A stretch of DNA of 34,367 bases, taken from NCBI GenBank assembly GCA_022360155.1, contig JAKSDJ010000868.1:1-34367 (forward strand), written 5' to 3'. Numbering within the stretch: position 1 is the stretch's first letter; each line of letters begins with the position of its first letter. The DNA comes from Chloroflexales bacterium. Lineage in GTDB: Bacteria; Chloroflexota; Chloroflexia; Chloroflexales; Chloroflexaceae. The notes under the pieces were generated by a model. The model worked only from the letters and a program-made list of their open reading frames with translations, was not told where the DNA came from and did not search any database. Of the stretch, positions 1 to 7,805 are shown one piece after another. The translations under genes were made by a program, and so were the position numbers.

Positions 1-249
1 GTTAATCCATCATGCATATCTTCAGGATATAAGACAGTAGCGCCACTTACAAGTGCGCTTGCAACGATAAGGCCATCCCAAAATGAAAGGTGGCGGTGTT
101 CACGAAGACAAGAAGCATATGGTAGTTTGTGCGCTGATAAGCTTATGCGCTTGGTGAGTCTTGCTATGATCGTCTTGGATGGTAAACGCATAGATCCAGA
201 CATTGCTATCGATAAAGCAGATATTCTGTCGGGGCGTATCTACGTTCAT
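1..249 (-). pseudogene. PIN-domain (VapC-like) toxin, internally deleted and frameshifted; runs off the left edge
   Basis: Read on the minus strand from an ATG at 249, the first 33 residues or so carry the start of a PIN domain: FIDSNVWIYAF with the first metal-binding Asp, then an HQAHKLIS helix. The frame stops at a TGA near 111. In another frame the sequence resumes at once with the PIN C-terminal block (LREHRHLSFWDGLIVASAL, then VLYPEDMHDGL), which holds the late acidic residues. Roughly 50-60 central residues normally lying between these blocks are missing, so a deletion plus frame change has destroyed the RNase. It lies 33 bp downstream of the AbrB-like antitoxin gene in the usual VapB-VapC order. 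PIN toxins cleave RNA; this copy should be inactive. The 3' end may lie just outside the window. Confidence 0.72.
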
Positions 250-282
250 ACCGGCACGTTGGTGTACAATGCTACAGAGGAA

Positions 283-501
283 TCAAAGGGCGCGATCGTA
301 GATTTCGCCGCGCTTGACTGGCGTAAAGTTGTCGACACGACGCGGATTCTTCAGCAGTTGGCGAATAATCGAAGGCTTGGTCGTCGGTGTGTCTGTAAGA
401 ATGATGACGCGGGCCGTACCCTGCACCTGTGAACGGTACGCCGCAGGGATATCGATGCTCCCATCTTCCTTAACCTTTGCTTGAAATTCTACTGCATACA
501 C
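283..501 (-). CDS. Small AbrB/VapB-like antitoxin
   Basis: A 72-residue protein. The N-terminal half (YAVEFQAKVKEDGSIDIPAAYR) has the strand-turn-strand pattern of SpoVT/AbrB-like antitoxins, which bind DNA as dimers. The C-terminal half (IIRQLLKNPRRVDNF, then TPVKRGEIYDR) looks like the toxin-binding tail common in VapB-like proteins from Cyanobacteria and Chloroflexota. The start is a GTG at 501, preceded by AAGGAGAG about seven bases upstream, which fixes it. It is followed after 33 bp by the broken PIN gene, so it is probably an orphan antitoxin that can still be made. Family assignment is by pattern, not by search. Confidence 0.7.
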   Translation of the reverse strand: MYAVEFQAKVKEDGSIDIPAAYRSQVQGTARVIILTDTPTTKPSIIRQLLKNPRRVDNFTPVKRGEIYDRAL

Positions 502-606
502 CGACTTTCTCTCCTTTCGAAGCTTTCACCCATTGGCGAAGGGTATTGCGTAATATAGGTTTAGCGCTGCTCTTTTAGTACTTCTGGATGTAGGCGTTGC
601 TCTGCA

Positions 607-638
607 CTAACTAGTTAGCTGCACGCGCGTGCTAACTA
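607..638. repeat. Two adjoining perfect palindromes
   Basis: CTAACTAGTTAG (607-618) is a perfect 12-bp palindrome. Three bases on, GCACGCGCGTGC (621-632) is another. TAGTTA at 612-617 and TAACTA at 633-638 also pair around the second one, so the whole could fold as a cruciform or RNA hairpin or act as a protein site. It lies between the 49-residue gene and the antitoxin. The rest of 502-698 shows no gene or clear terminator. Confidence 0.4.
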
Positions 639-698
639 TCAGAGCTTTGGTGAGGCAATAAATTCCATGTTAAATGCAATCTGAAGGCTGTAGAGGTT

Positions 699-848
699 TC
701 AGTGCTCTACAACTTTTTTAAGCAACAACTCGACATCCTCAATTTCCATAAGTATGTGCGGCGGACAGTCGAGACCAAAATAAGCCGCTTTAAGACGCAG
801 GGTTGTCAGGCGGCGCTTGTGGTTTTTTAGCTCTTCCGTATGCATCAT
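699..848 (-). CDS. 49-residue protein resembling the N-terminal module of Chloroflexota STAND/TIR-type proteins
   Basis: This small ORF (ATG at 848, TGA ending at 699) encodes 49 residues. Its core is a charged helix (ELKNHKRRLTTLRLKAAYFG) followed by LDCPPHILMEIEDVE and a Leu/Lys-rich tail. I recognise the arrangement (basic helix with L..L spacing, AAYFG, D.PPHI..EIED) as one that often opens larger signalling or defence proteins (NB-ARC/NACHT, TIR, CHAT) in Chloroflexota and Cyanobacteria. No effector is attached here; the frame closes right after the module. Either it is a stand-alone adaptor or the 5' remnant of a longer gene. The upstream sequence has no strong Shine-Dalgarno element, which lowers confidence that it is translated. 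Confidence 0.5.
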   Translation of the reverse strand: MMHTEELKNHKRRLTTLRLKAAYFGLDCPPHILMEIEDVELLLKKVVEH

Positions 849-978
849 ATTTGAACCACAGGTTTATTCATCCAACCAAGACGAGAATTAGATTACAGCA
901 CACATGTTTCACTGTCGCAATCTATTTGTTTCCATAAAGGGCTACGCCAACCCATCACTGTGCAAACCTGCCAACCTT

Positions 979-1006
979 TTGGCAGCTTGCCTTTTCAAGG
1001 TATAAT
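979..1006 (+). promoter_or_regulatory. Sigma-70-type promoter for the kinase/regulator operon
   Basis: TTGGCA (979-984) resembles a -35 box at five of six positions. A 16-bp spacer leads to a perfect TATAAT (1001-1006). Transcription would begin near 1013, leaving a leader of about 25 bases before the kinase start. The rest of 849-978 shows nothing else recognisable. Confidence 0.6.
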
Positions 1007-1039
1007 TGCTACACCTACTTCAGATCGAGGCCTGGTGTG

Positions 1040-2602
1040 ATGGCCGACCAACAACAAACAATCAGAAGCGCATCATCAAACACAGAGGCCCACATTCGAG
1101 ATATGTTCTCAGACAGCATCATCGAGAATGTGAACGTCTGGTTGAACGTGCATGACAATGATCTGAATATTATCTATTGGAATAAGGTCGCTGAAGAGAT
1201 TAGCGGCTATTCCCGCGCCGAAGTATTAGGTCATACCAAAATATGGGAGTGGCTCTATCCAGATGAAAAACATCGCAAGCATAGTATGTGCGAGGCGTAC
1301 AATACTGTTACGGATAGCAATCCAATAGCGTATTCTGAAAGCAATATCCTTTGTAGAGACGGACAGATCAAGACTATTTTATGGAATTCCCGTAGGTTGG
1401 AGGATGAACAGGGCGAGATTTACGGGGCAATTACTTTTGGCTACGATATTACTGACCGTAAACAAGCAGAAGAAGCTTTAAAAAAAGCGCACGATGAACT
1501 ATCCGTTTTGTACGATGTAGCCTCGGTCGCTAGCGAATCGATCGATCTGAACACTATTCTGAAAAGCTCGCTGGATCGAGTGCTACCCACAATGAAAAGC
1601 CGAAAAGGGGCGATTCATCTCTGGGAGCCTCGAACAGAAACCTTGTATCTGGCCGCTCATAAAGGGTTGTCACGTGCCGCTGTTACCCAACTCGATTTCA
1701 TATCGTTAGACGGTGGTTTGATAAGCCAGGTATTTGAGCAGAGTAAACCGACGATAGTGTCTGATATGGGGAAGCTGTTAAAGATCAGGAATGCGCCTGC
1801 CAATGTGCTCCATACCTATTTAGGCGTACCGATGCGGGCCAAAGGTAAGACGCTGGGTGTGATAAGTGTATTCGGCAAAGCCGGACATCTCTTTAGCTCG
1901 GACGAAACAACGCTCCTGACCTCCATTGCTCACCAGATAGGCGTGACGGTAGAAAATGCCAGGCTGTTTCAAGAGGCGGGCCAATTGGCGGTCATAGAAG
2001 AGCGCAGAAGATTAGCCCGCGATCTGCATGACTCGGTTACACAATCGTTGTTTAGTCTGACCCTTTTTGCTGAAGCAGGTCAACGACTGCTCCGCAGCGG
2101 CGATTTGGAAAACGCCGAAAAACACCTGACCTGGTTGAATGAAATTGCCCAAAAGGCGCTCAAAGAGATGCGCTTGCTCGTCTATGAGTTGCGCCCGCTG
2201 GTGTTGGAGACGGGCGGGTTGGTTGCGGCTATTCAGCAACGCCTGAACGCTGTTGAGCGGCGGGCGGGAATTAAAGCCCACCTGATCGCCAGCCAATCTG
2301 TGGAATTACCCCTTCGCCTTGAAGAAGCGCTCTATGGTATTATCCAGGAAGCTTTGAACAATGCCCTCAAACACGCCTCAGCCGCCTTCGTTACCGTGCA
2401 ACTTGAGATGACGGGCGACCGCATAGAGATAAAAGTGATCGATGATGGGATTGGCTTTGATAGTGAAATTGCCAACCAAAAAGGCGGAATGGGCCTTGTC
2501 AATATGCGCGAGCGAGCGGAACAGATTGGCGGTCAACTCAGAATTGTTTCATCGCCGGAGAAAGGCGTCGAAATAACCATAACGATAGACAATATAACAT
2601 AG
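1040..2602 (+). CDS. PAS-GAF sensor histidine kinase, NarL/DegS (HPK7) type
   Basis: A cytosolic two-component sensor of about 520 residues with no membrane segment. Domains in order (numbered from the GTG at 1037): PAS at about 25-145 (ends ITDRKQAEEAL), GAF at about 160-312, a HisKA_3 dimerisation domain with the phospho-accepting His in RDLHDSVTQ at about residue 331, and a HATPase_c domain with N-box NNALKHA (441-447), G1 DDGIGF (469-474) and G2 GGMGL (483-487). All catalytic motifs are intact. The ligand of the PAS/GAF domains cannot be read from sequence. I favour the ATG at 1040 (GAGG nine bases upstream); a GTG at 1037 is equally in frame. The LuxR-type response regulator begins 10 bp downstream, so the pair is an operon and the kinase should phosphorylate that protein. 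Confidence 0.93.
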   Translation: MADQQQTIRSASSNTEAHIRDMFSDSIIENVNVWLNVHDNDLNIIYWNKVAEEISGYSRAEVLGHTKIWEWLYPDEKHRKHSMCEAYNTVTDSNPIAYSESNILCRDGQIKTILWNSRRLEDEQGEIYGAITFGYDITDRKQAEEALKKAHDELSVLYDVASVASESIDLNTILKSSLDRVLPTMKSRKGAIHLWEPRTETLYLAAHKGLSRAAVTQLDFISLDGGLISQVFEQSKPTIVSDMGKLLKIRNAPANVLHTYLGVPMRAKGKTLGVISVFGKAGHLFSSDETTLLTSIAHQIGVTVENARLFQEAGQLAVIEERRRLARDLHDSVTQSLFSLTLFAEAGQRLLRSGDLENAEKHLTWLNEIAQKALKEMRLLVYELRPLVLETGGLVAAIQQRLNAVERRAGIKAHLIASQSVELPLRLEEALYGIIQEALNNALKHASAAFVTVQLEMTGDRIEIKVIDDGIGFDSEIANQKGGMGLVNMRERAEQIGGQLRIVSSPEKGVEITITIDNIT

Positions 2603-2612
2603 GGCCGTAGCT

Positions 2613-3269
2613 ATGATCGAAACAATTCGCATTTTTATTGCCGATGATCACACCATTGTGCGCAAAGGAATCCAAGCCCTCATCACGACCGAACCGGGCA
2701 TGGAGGTTGTGGGCGAGGCGGATAATGGACAAGATGCGGTGCAGTTAGTTCGGACACTGAAGCCGGATGTTATCCTGATGGATCTGATGATGCCCAAAAT
2801 GGGAGGCATAGAAGCCATCGACCAGATCACCCGCGAAGATCCTGCGGCGCGTGTCCTGGCTCTGACCAGCTTTGCCGAAGACGACAAGATTTTTCCGGCT
2901 ATCAAAGCTGGCGCATTGGGATATCTGTTAAAAGATGTGTCTCCGCAGCAATTGCTTCAAGCTATCCGCGATGTATACCGGGGCGAGTCATCGCTTGACC
3001 CTGCTGTGGCGCTCAAGCTCATCAATGAAATGAACCGTTCCACACACATGCCGGTCAGCGAGCAACCCTTAACTGAACGTGAAGTGGAAGTGCTCAAACG
3101 GGTGGCTCAAGGGCTAACCAACCAGGAAATTGCCAATGCACTGCATATTAGTGAGCGAACGGCGCGCAACCACGTTGGCAATATACTGAACAAACTCCAT
3201 CTCGCAAATCGGACTCAGGCCACCTTATATGCCTTGCGAGAGGGATTAGCCAGTCTCAACACTATGTAA
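2613..3269 (+). CDS. NarL/LuxR-family response regulator
   Basis: 218 residues. An N-terminal receiver domain holds the acidic pocket (ADD, residues 10-12) and phospho-acceptor Asp57 in ILMDLMMP; the conserved Lys lies in YLLKDVS. A short linker leads to a C-terminal LuxR-type helix-turn-helix (LTEREVEVLKRVAQGLTNQE, recognition helix around SERTARNHVGNIL). Phosphorylation by the kinase encoded just upstream should promote DNA binding. Its targets are unknown. The next operon in the same direction (the ABC importer, then the hyu genes) is a natural candidate, but an 850-bp gap with a transposable element lies between, so co-transcription is unlikely. Confidence 0.95.
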   Translation: MIETIRIFIADDHTIVRKGIQALITTEPGMEVVGEADNGQDAVQLVRTLKPDVILMDLMMPKMGGIEAIDQITREDPAARVLALTSFAEDDKIFPAIKAGALGYLLKDVSPQQLLQAIRDVYRGESSLDPAVALKLINEMNRSTHMPVSEQPLTEREVEVLKRVAQGLTNQEIANALHISERTARNHVGNILNKLHLANRTQATLYALREGLASLNTM

Positions 3270-3696
3270 CCTCAACGTCGCCTTGCGCTATCCCGCCCAG
3301 AGCGAGCGTCTGCTGTTACTGGAGCTCCGCTTGTCACCGTACTGCAAGTCCAGGGGCCAAGTTTGTGTTCCTGTTGCCTCTGCACCCAACTGGCCCGACC
3401 GACGATCACATATTCGCCCCACCCGCCTGACCCCACGAGCGAATGGTAAGTCATTTGTCTCAGAAAGAACGTGTCTTTTGACCGATGTTAAACTGTGCGA
3501 TTTCTATAAAATAACAGTACTAGATCCCTCCTGTCTGTCATAACTACAAACATAACCAAAGACCTGCGGTAAACAGCAAAAGGCAAGGTTGATGCGTCTA
3601 TGACATACGCTGCGTTATCTTCCGGCAGCGCCGCGGAATTGTGTAAACGCAGATGTGTTGCGCACCTATAAGTCATCCTTGATGCTCAACTAAAAC
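3270..3696. other. Gene-free stretch after the response regulator
   Basis: No convincing coding sequence in either direction: the open frames here lack family resemblance and ribosome binding sites. The only structure I see is a weak inverted repeat, CGCTGC (3609-3614) with GCAGCG (3625-3630), not followed by a T-run, so not a convincing terminator. Confidence 0.5.
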
Positions 3697-3876
3697 CAAT
3701 ACTTTTCAGATACGCGCGATGGAAGACCTTTAAGGTCTTGGGGAAGACTTCCGAAAGCACCTATGCAAAACCTTAAAGGTCTTAGGCATGGTTCAAATCA
3801 ACTTGACCTACGAACAACAACACCGTGGTACGCAAGAACCGCCTGATCTGAACCATACTTTATTTGAAAAGTATTG
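3697..3876. mobile_element. MITE-like element, copy 1 (180 bp, 10-bp target duplication)
   Basis: The element begins CAATACTTTTCAGATA (3697-3712) and ends TATTTGAAAAGTATTG (3861-3876). These are inverted repeats matching at 15 of 16 positions. It is flanked on both sides by the same ten bases, CAACTAAAAC (3687-3696 and 3877-3886), a perfect target-site duplication. Inside are two AAGACCTTWAAGGTCTT-type palindromes, and the right part can fold (ATGGTTCAAATCA near 3788 with TGATCTGAACCAT near 3844). There is no coding capacity, so a transposase must act in trans. The left 88 bp match copy 2 (9911-9998) at 80 positions. Ten-bp duplications fit IS4-family-type transposases, but the parent element is not in the window. 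Confidence 0.88.
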
Positions 3877-3981
3877 CAACTAAAACTCGTTGTGGTGGAT
3901 GGCATGGCGTCGTTTACCTTGACATGTTTTCTTTTGATATACGGACAAGCTGCCGGGCAAATGGGCGTACACGTTTGATCG

Positions 3982-4065
3982 TATAATCGGGCGCTTATGT
4001 GCGCCCCAAAAGGCAAACGAGCCGCCGGAACAGAGACGGTTTCTCATAGCGCATAATGTGCGCTA
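3982..4065 (+). promoter_or_regulatory. Promoter region of the ABC operon with two related inverted repeats
   Basis: TATAAT at 3982-3987 is a perfect -10 box, though no good -35 is visible at the usual distance. Immediately after it, GGGCGC-TTATGT-GCGCCC (3989-4006) is an inverted repeat. A second, TAGCGCA-TAATG-TGCGCTA, lies at 4047-4065. Both share the core GCGC-wTAATGT-GCGC (the first one base shorter), so they look like two copies of one operator, or two hairpins in the leader. Repression or activation by a dimeric regulator is an inference. Confidence 0.45.
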
Positions 4066-4123
4066 GCGAATGGCGTGACCTGCCCGCATTGGGGAGAAGA
4101 ACAGAAAGAGTAGGGGCTTCCTC

Positions 4124-5797
4124 ATGAAGAAAGTATTGCTTGCCCTTCTATTGCTTGCGGCTATGGCGCTGCTTGCGGCTTGCAGCCAGTCATCCGCCGA
4201 AGATCCGGTGGACGGAGAGGGGCCGGCGCAGGGAGAGCCTGGGTCAAGGGAAACGGTCGTCAGGGATACGGGTGCAGATGGCGCACGGGTGTTGCGCGTA
4301 TCCTTTGCCTGGCCTACCGCGATTGACCCGGCTGTCGGTTCAGATTTTTCCAGCTCCACCGCCCTCGCTAACCTGTATGACACGCTGGTATTTCCTACGC
4401 CCAGCGGCAGCGTCCAACCCTGGCTGGCCGAGAGTTGGGAAACCTCTGATGATGGCCTGACCTGGACTTTCAAACTCAAGCAAGGGGTGACATTTCACGA
4501 CGGCAGCGAATTGCTGGCCAGCGATGTGGCATATAGTATGAAGCGGTTACAGACCGTGGGCGAAGGGTATGCCTACATGTTTATCGACTTGGTTGACAGT
4601 GTGACCGCCGTTGATGATAACACGGTTGAATTCAAACTAACCCAAACCAACGGCCTTTTTCTGGCCAGCCTGACCCGCCTTTATGTGCTTAATGAGGATT
4701 TGGTCCGCGCCAATACCAAACCCGAAGGCCCTTACGACGCCGAGGGTGACTACGGCCAGGGATTTTTATTAACCAACGACGCCGGTTCAGGCCCATATAT
4801 GGTAATGGAATTTCCGCTGGAAGAGTATGTTCTGATGGGGAAATTTTCGGATTGGCACGGCGATTTTGCGGACAACGCACCCGACCAATTCCGAATGATT
4901 GCCGCCACCGAAACCACCACTGTGCGAACCCTGATGGCGAACGGCGAACTCGATATTTCTGACCAGTGGCAGACCATCGAGGCCCTGGAAGCCCTGCAGG
5001 AACTTGACGGCGTTGACATTGCTGCTTTCTCCAACGAGACCAGCTTCTATTTTATGCTCAATAACAGACTTGCGCCTCTGGATGATATTCATTGCCGCCG
5101 GGCGCTTTCGTATGGGTTTGACTACGATACCGCCGTTAGCCTGGAATGGCTCGGCACTCAGGCAATGCTGGGGCCAGTGCCGCAGTCTTTGGGCGGTCAT
5201 AACCCAAACGTCAAGGTGTATACCTACAACCCGGAAATGGCTGCTGAAGAGTTGGCCCAGTGCCGATACGCCGACTCCATTGAGCAGTATCCGATTGAGT
5301 TCGTTTGGGTTTCGGAAGTGCCGGATGAAGAAAAATTCGCCTTGCTGTTCCAGTCAAATATGGCAGCACTTGGCATTCCAGTAGAAATCGTTTCCTCACC
5401 CTGGCTATCGGTGGTTGAAAACACCTCGACGCTTGAAACCAGCCCTCACCTGGTCAGCGTGTACATTTCCGCTGACTTGCCCGAAGCCGGTCCTATGCTC
5501 AAGCAGCGCTACCATTCAAGCACTGCCGCCACCTGGTCGCAAAACGAGTGGCTAGAAGACCCGGACCTCGACGCCGCCATCGACGCCGCTTTGGCCACAA
5601 CAGATCAGGCTGAACGTTTCGCCAAGTACCAAAGCATTCAGGCGGATCTCGCCGCACAGGCGCCATCGATCTTTGTGTACGATCAGGTCGAAAAGCACGC
5701 ATATCAAAGCTACCTCGACTGGCCTGCCGCCAAAGGAGAAATCATCCCGATGAGCGGGTATAACATCTTTGCTGCCCGGATTAGCATGAACAAGTAA
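4124..5797 (+). CDS. ABC importer substrate-binding lipoprotein (SBP family 5)
   Basis: 557 residues. A lipoprotein signal peptide (MKKVLLALLLLAAMALLAAC) places the lipidated Cys at residue 20, so the protein is anchored outside the membrane. The mature part follows the DppA/OppA/NikA plan: a start domain ending in YDTLV and LAESWETSDDGLTWTFKLK, the conserved GVTFHDGSELLASDVAYS segment, then the large second lobe and a late RFAKYQSIQADLA helix typical of this family. Family members bind di-/oligopeptides, nickel, opines, glutathione or sugars; the substrate here is not readable. It is the first gene of a five-gene importer, and the hydantoinase genes downstream suggest a cyclic amide or peptide-like ligand. 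Confidence 0.93.
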   Translation: MKKVLLALLLLAAMALLAACSQSSAEDPVDGEGPAQGEPGSRETVVRDTGADGARVLRVSFAWPTAIDPAVGSDFSSSTALANLYDTLVFPTPSGSVQPWLAESWETSDDGLTWTFKLKQGVTFHDGSELLASDVAYSMKRLQTVGEGYAYMFIDLVDSVTAVDDNTVEFKLTQTNGLFLASLTRLYVLNEDLVRANTKPEGPYDAEGDYGQGFLLTNDAGSGPYMVMEFPLEEYVLMGKFSDWHGDFADNAPDQFRMIAATETTTVRTLMANGELDISDQWQTIEALEALQELDGVDIAAFSNETSFYFMLNNRLAPLDDIHCRRALSYGFDYDTAVSLEWLGTQAMLGPVPQSLGGHNPNVKVYTYNPEMAAEELAQCRYADSIEQYPIEFVWVSEVPDEEKFALLFQSNMAALGIPVEIVSSPWLSVVENTSTLETSPHLVSVYISADLPEAGPMLKQRYHSSTAATWSQNEWLEDPDLDAAIDAALATTDQAERFAKYQSIQADLAAQAPSIFVYDQVEKHAYQSYLDWPAAKGEIIPMSGYNIFAARISMNK

Positions 5798-5855
5798 GTC
5801 ATTCGAAGTAGGGATAAAAAGGTTTTGTTCGTCCATGCTCCCTGGAGGGCGGCTT

Positions 5856-6884
5856 ATGCAAACGCTCACCTTCATTGCCAAGCGAGTCATCCACTCTCTG
5901 TTTGTGCTGCTCGGATTGTCCATCGTGATCTTCATCATCTCCCGCATCATTCCGGGCGACCCGGCGCGGATTGCGGCGGGGGCGCGGGCGCCCGATTGGG
6001 TGGTGGACAACTTGCGGGAACAGATGCACCTGAACGATCCGCTGCTGGTGCAGTATGGGTATTGGCTGACCGATGCGCTCCGGGGCGATTTTGGCCTCTC
6101 GCTGGTGACTCGGCGTAATGTTGCCAGCGATATCGTGGAGTTTTTTCCGGCCACCTTTGAATTGGCCCTCTATTCTGGATTGATGATGGCTGTTTTGGGT
6201 ATAAGCCTGGGGGCTGTCTCGGCTCGACACAAGGACAGTTGGATTGATAACGCTGTGCGCGTGATCTCGTATTTGGGCGTGGTGACGCCCCCCTTTGTCC
6301 TGGCCATTATCTTTCTGCTCATCTTTGGTTTTGTCCTGAATTGGCTGCCCACAATCGGCCGGCTGAGTGAAGGCATTGCGGCGCCCCCAACGCTCACCGG
6401 GTTGTACACCATCGATGCGCTCCTGACCGGCAATCTGGGACTGTTTTGGGATGCCCTCCGTCATCTGCTTTTACCATCGCTGGCCTTAGCAATGGGATCG
6501 ATGGCCCAACAGGCCCGTATCACCCGCTCGGCCATGTCCGACAACCTGACCAAAGATTATATTGCTGCAGGACGGGCGCTCGGCGTTCCGGAACGGGTGA
6601 TGATGAACAAGTTTCTGCTGAAACCATCCCTCATTCCGACTATCTCGATTTTAGGGTTGGATTTTGCGGCCACAATGAGCAACGCCTTCCTGGTTGAACT
6701 CATTTTCAATTGGCCCGGTATTTCGCGTTATGGCATCAACGCTATGCTGCGCAAAGACCTCAACGCCATTGCCGCCGTCATTTTGGTGCTAGGAGTTGTC
6801 TTTATCATCGCCAACGTGGTAGTGGATATGACAGTCGCCCGGCTTGATCCCCGCATCCGCCTGAGTACGGCCAAAGGAGCGTAA
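5856..6884 (+). CDS. ABC importer permease, DppB/OppB type
   Basis: 342 residues from the ATG at 5856. That ATG has GGAGG (5844-5848) at a good distance; an in-frame ATG at 5835 lacks a site and would add a poor N-terminus. The protein opens with the DppB-type first membrane helix (RVIHSLFVLLGLSIVIFIIS) and IPGDPAR. About six membrane helices follow, with the EAA coupling loop (ITRSAMSDNLTKDYIAAGRA) in the C-terminal third, where the ATPase docks. It pairs with the DppC-type permease encoded 3 bp downstream to form the membrane channel of the importer. Confidence 0.93.
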   Translation: MQTLTFIAKRVIHSLFVLLGLSIVIFIISRIIPGDPARIAAGARAPDWVVDNLREQMHLNDPLLVQYGYWLTDALRGDFGLSLVTRRNVASDIVEFFPATFELALYSGLMMAVLGISLGAVSARHKDSWIDNAVRVISYLGVVTPPFVLAIIFLLIFGFVLNWLPTIGRLSEGIAAPPTLTGLYTIDALLTGNLGLFWDALRHLLLPSLALAMGSMAQQARITRSAMSDNLTKDYIAAGRALGVPERVMMNKFLLKPSLIPTISILGLDFAATMSNAFLVELIFNWPGISRYGINAMLRKDLNAIAAVILVLGVVFIIANVVVDMTVARLDPRIRLSTAKGA

Positions 6885-6887
6885 AAC

Positions 6888-7805
6888 ATGGCCGAACAAC
6901 ACACTTCCCTAACAATGACCGCCGATCTCTGGAAGCAGTTGGAGCGAAGCAGTCGTCGGGAATATTGGGGTCGAGCCTGGTACAAATTCTCGCACAACCC
7001 CCTCTCGGTGATCGGCCTGACAACGGTCACGGCGGTTATTCTGCTGGCGATTTTTGCGCCCTATGTGACGCCCTACCCTGAACATGCCGGCCCCTTTACC
7101 GATTTTGCCAACGCGAAGCAGCCTCCCAGTTGGGCGCATCCCTTTGGTACGGATGTGGCCGGCCGCGACGTTTTGACTCGAACGATGTTTGGCTTTCGAT
7201 TTTCGTTGACAATGGGGCTTATCGTTTTATCTCTGACCGCGCCGCTCGGCGTTCTACTTGGTCTGCTAGCCGGATACTATCACGAATCCTGGGTTGATAC
7301 GATCATTATGCGCGTCACCGATATTTTTTTGGCAGTACCTCCGCTCATTTTGGCCCTGGCGATTGCCGCGATGCTCAAGCCAAACCTGATCAACTCCATG
7401 ATGGCCGTCTCATTGATGTGGTGGCCCTGGTACACCCGCTTGGTCTATGGCTTGGCAACCCAATTACGCAACGAATATTTCGTCAAGTCTGCCGAGGTAA
7501 TGGGCGCCAGTCGGTTACATATTCTGTTCAAAGAAATATTGCCTAACTGCGTGTCACCCATTTTTACCAAAATGAGCCTGGATATGGGTTGGGTGATCTT
7601 GATTGGCTCCTCGTTGAGTTTTGTCGGCTTAGGCGTACAGCCTCCCAAGCCGGGCTTGGGCACGATGGTCGCCAACGGCTCGCGGTTTTTGCCCGATTTG
7701 TGGTGGATATCGCTCTTTCCCGCCCTAGGCATTGTCTTGATTGTGTTGGGCTTTAATTTGTTAGGCGACGGCCTGCGCGATTTGTTTGCGGCGGAGGAAG
7801 TATAG
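6888..7805 (+). CDS. ABC importer permease, DppC/OppC type
   Basis: 305 residues. An N-terminal cytoplasmic stretch leads into a first membrane helix (LTTVTAVILLAIFAPYVTPY), then the DppC hallmark HPFGTDVAGRDVLTRTMFG, and the BPD_transp_1 domain with its EAA loop (NEYFVKSAEVMGASRLHILF, then EILPN). It ends close to the membrane with LGFNLLGDGLRDLF, a typical family ending. AAAGGAGCGT precedes the ATG. Its stop codon overlaps the GTG start of the first ATPase gene by one base (TAGTG), showing translational coupling. Confidence 0.94.
   Translation: MAEQHTSLTMTADLWKQLERSSRREYWGRAWYKFSHNPLSVIGLTTVTAVILLAIFAPYVTPYPEHAGPFTDFANAKQPPSWAHPFGTDVAGRDVLTRTMFGFRFSLTMGLIVLSLTAPLGVLLGLLAGYYHESWVDTIIMRVTDIFLAVPPLILALAIAAMLKPNLINSMMAVSLMWWPWYTRLVYGLATQLRNEYFVKSAEVMGASRLHILFKEILPNCVSPIFTKMSLDMGWVILIGSSLSFVGLGVQPPKPGLGTMVANGSRFLPDLWWISLFPALGIVLIVLGFNLLGDGLRDLFAAEEV

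Noticed and set aside
127-432. 101-codon plus-strand frame near the left edge
   Set aside because: It runs antisense to the PIN remnant and the antitoxin, whose translations are clearly protein-like.
3283-3543. 86-codon open frame after the response regulator
   Set aside because: No start signal and no protein-like pattern.
3919-3943. TTGACA at 3919 as a -35 box
   Set aside because: No -10 box at 16-18 bp; the nearest candidate is only 13 bp away. The TATAAT at 3982 is too far to pair with it.
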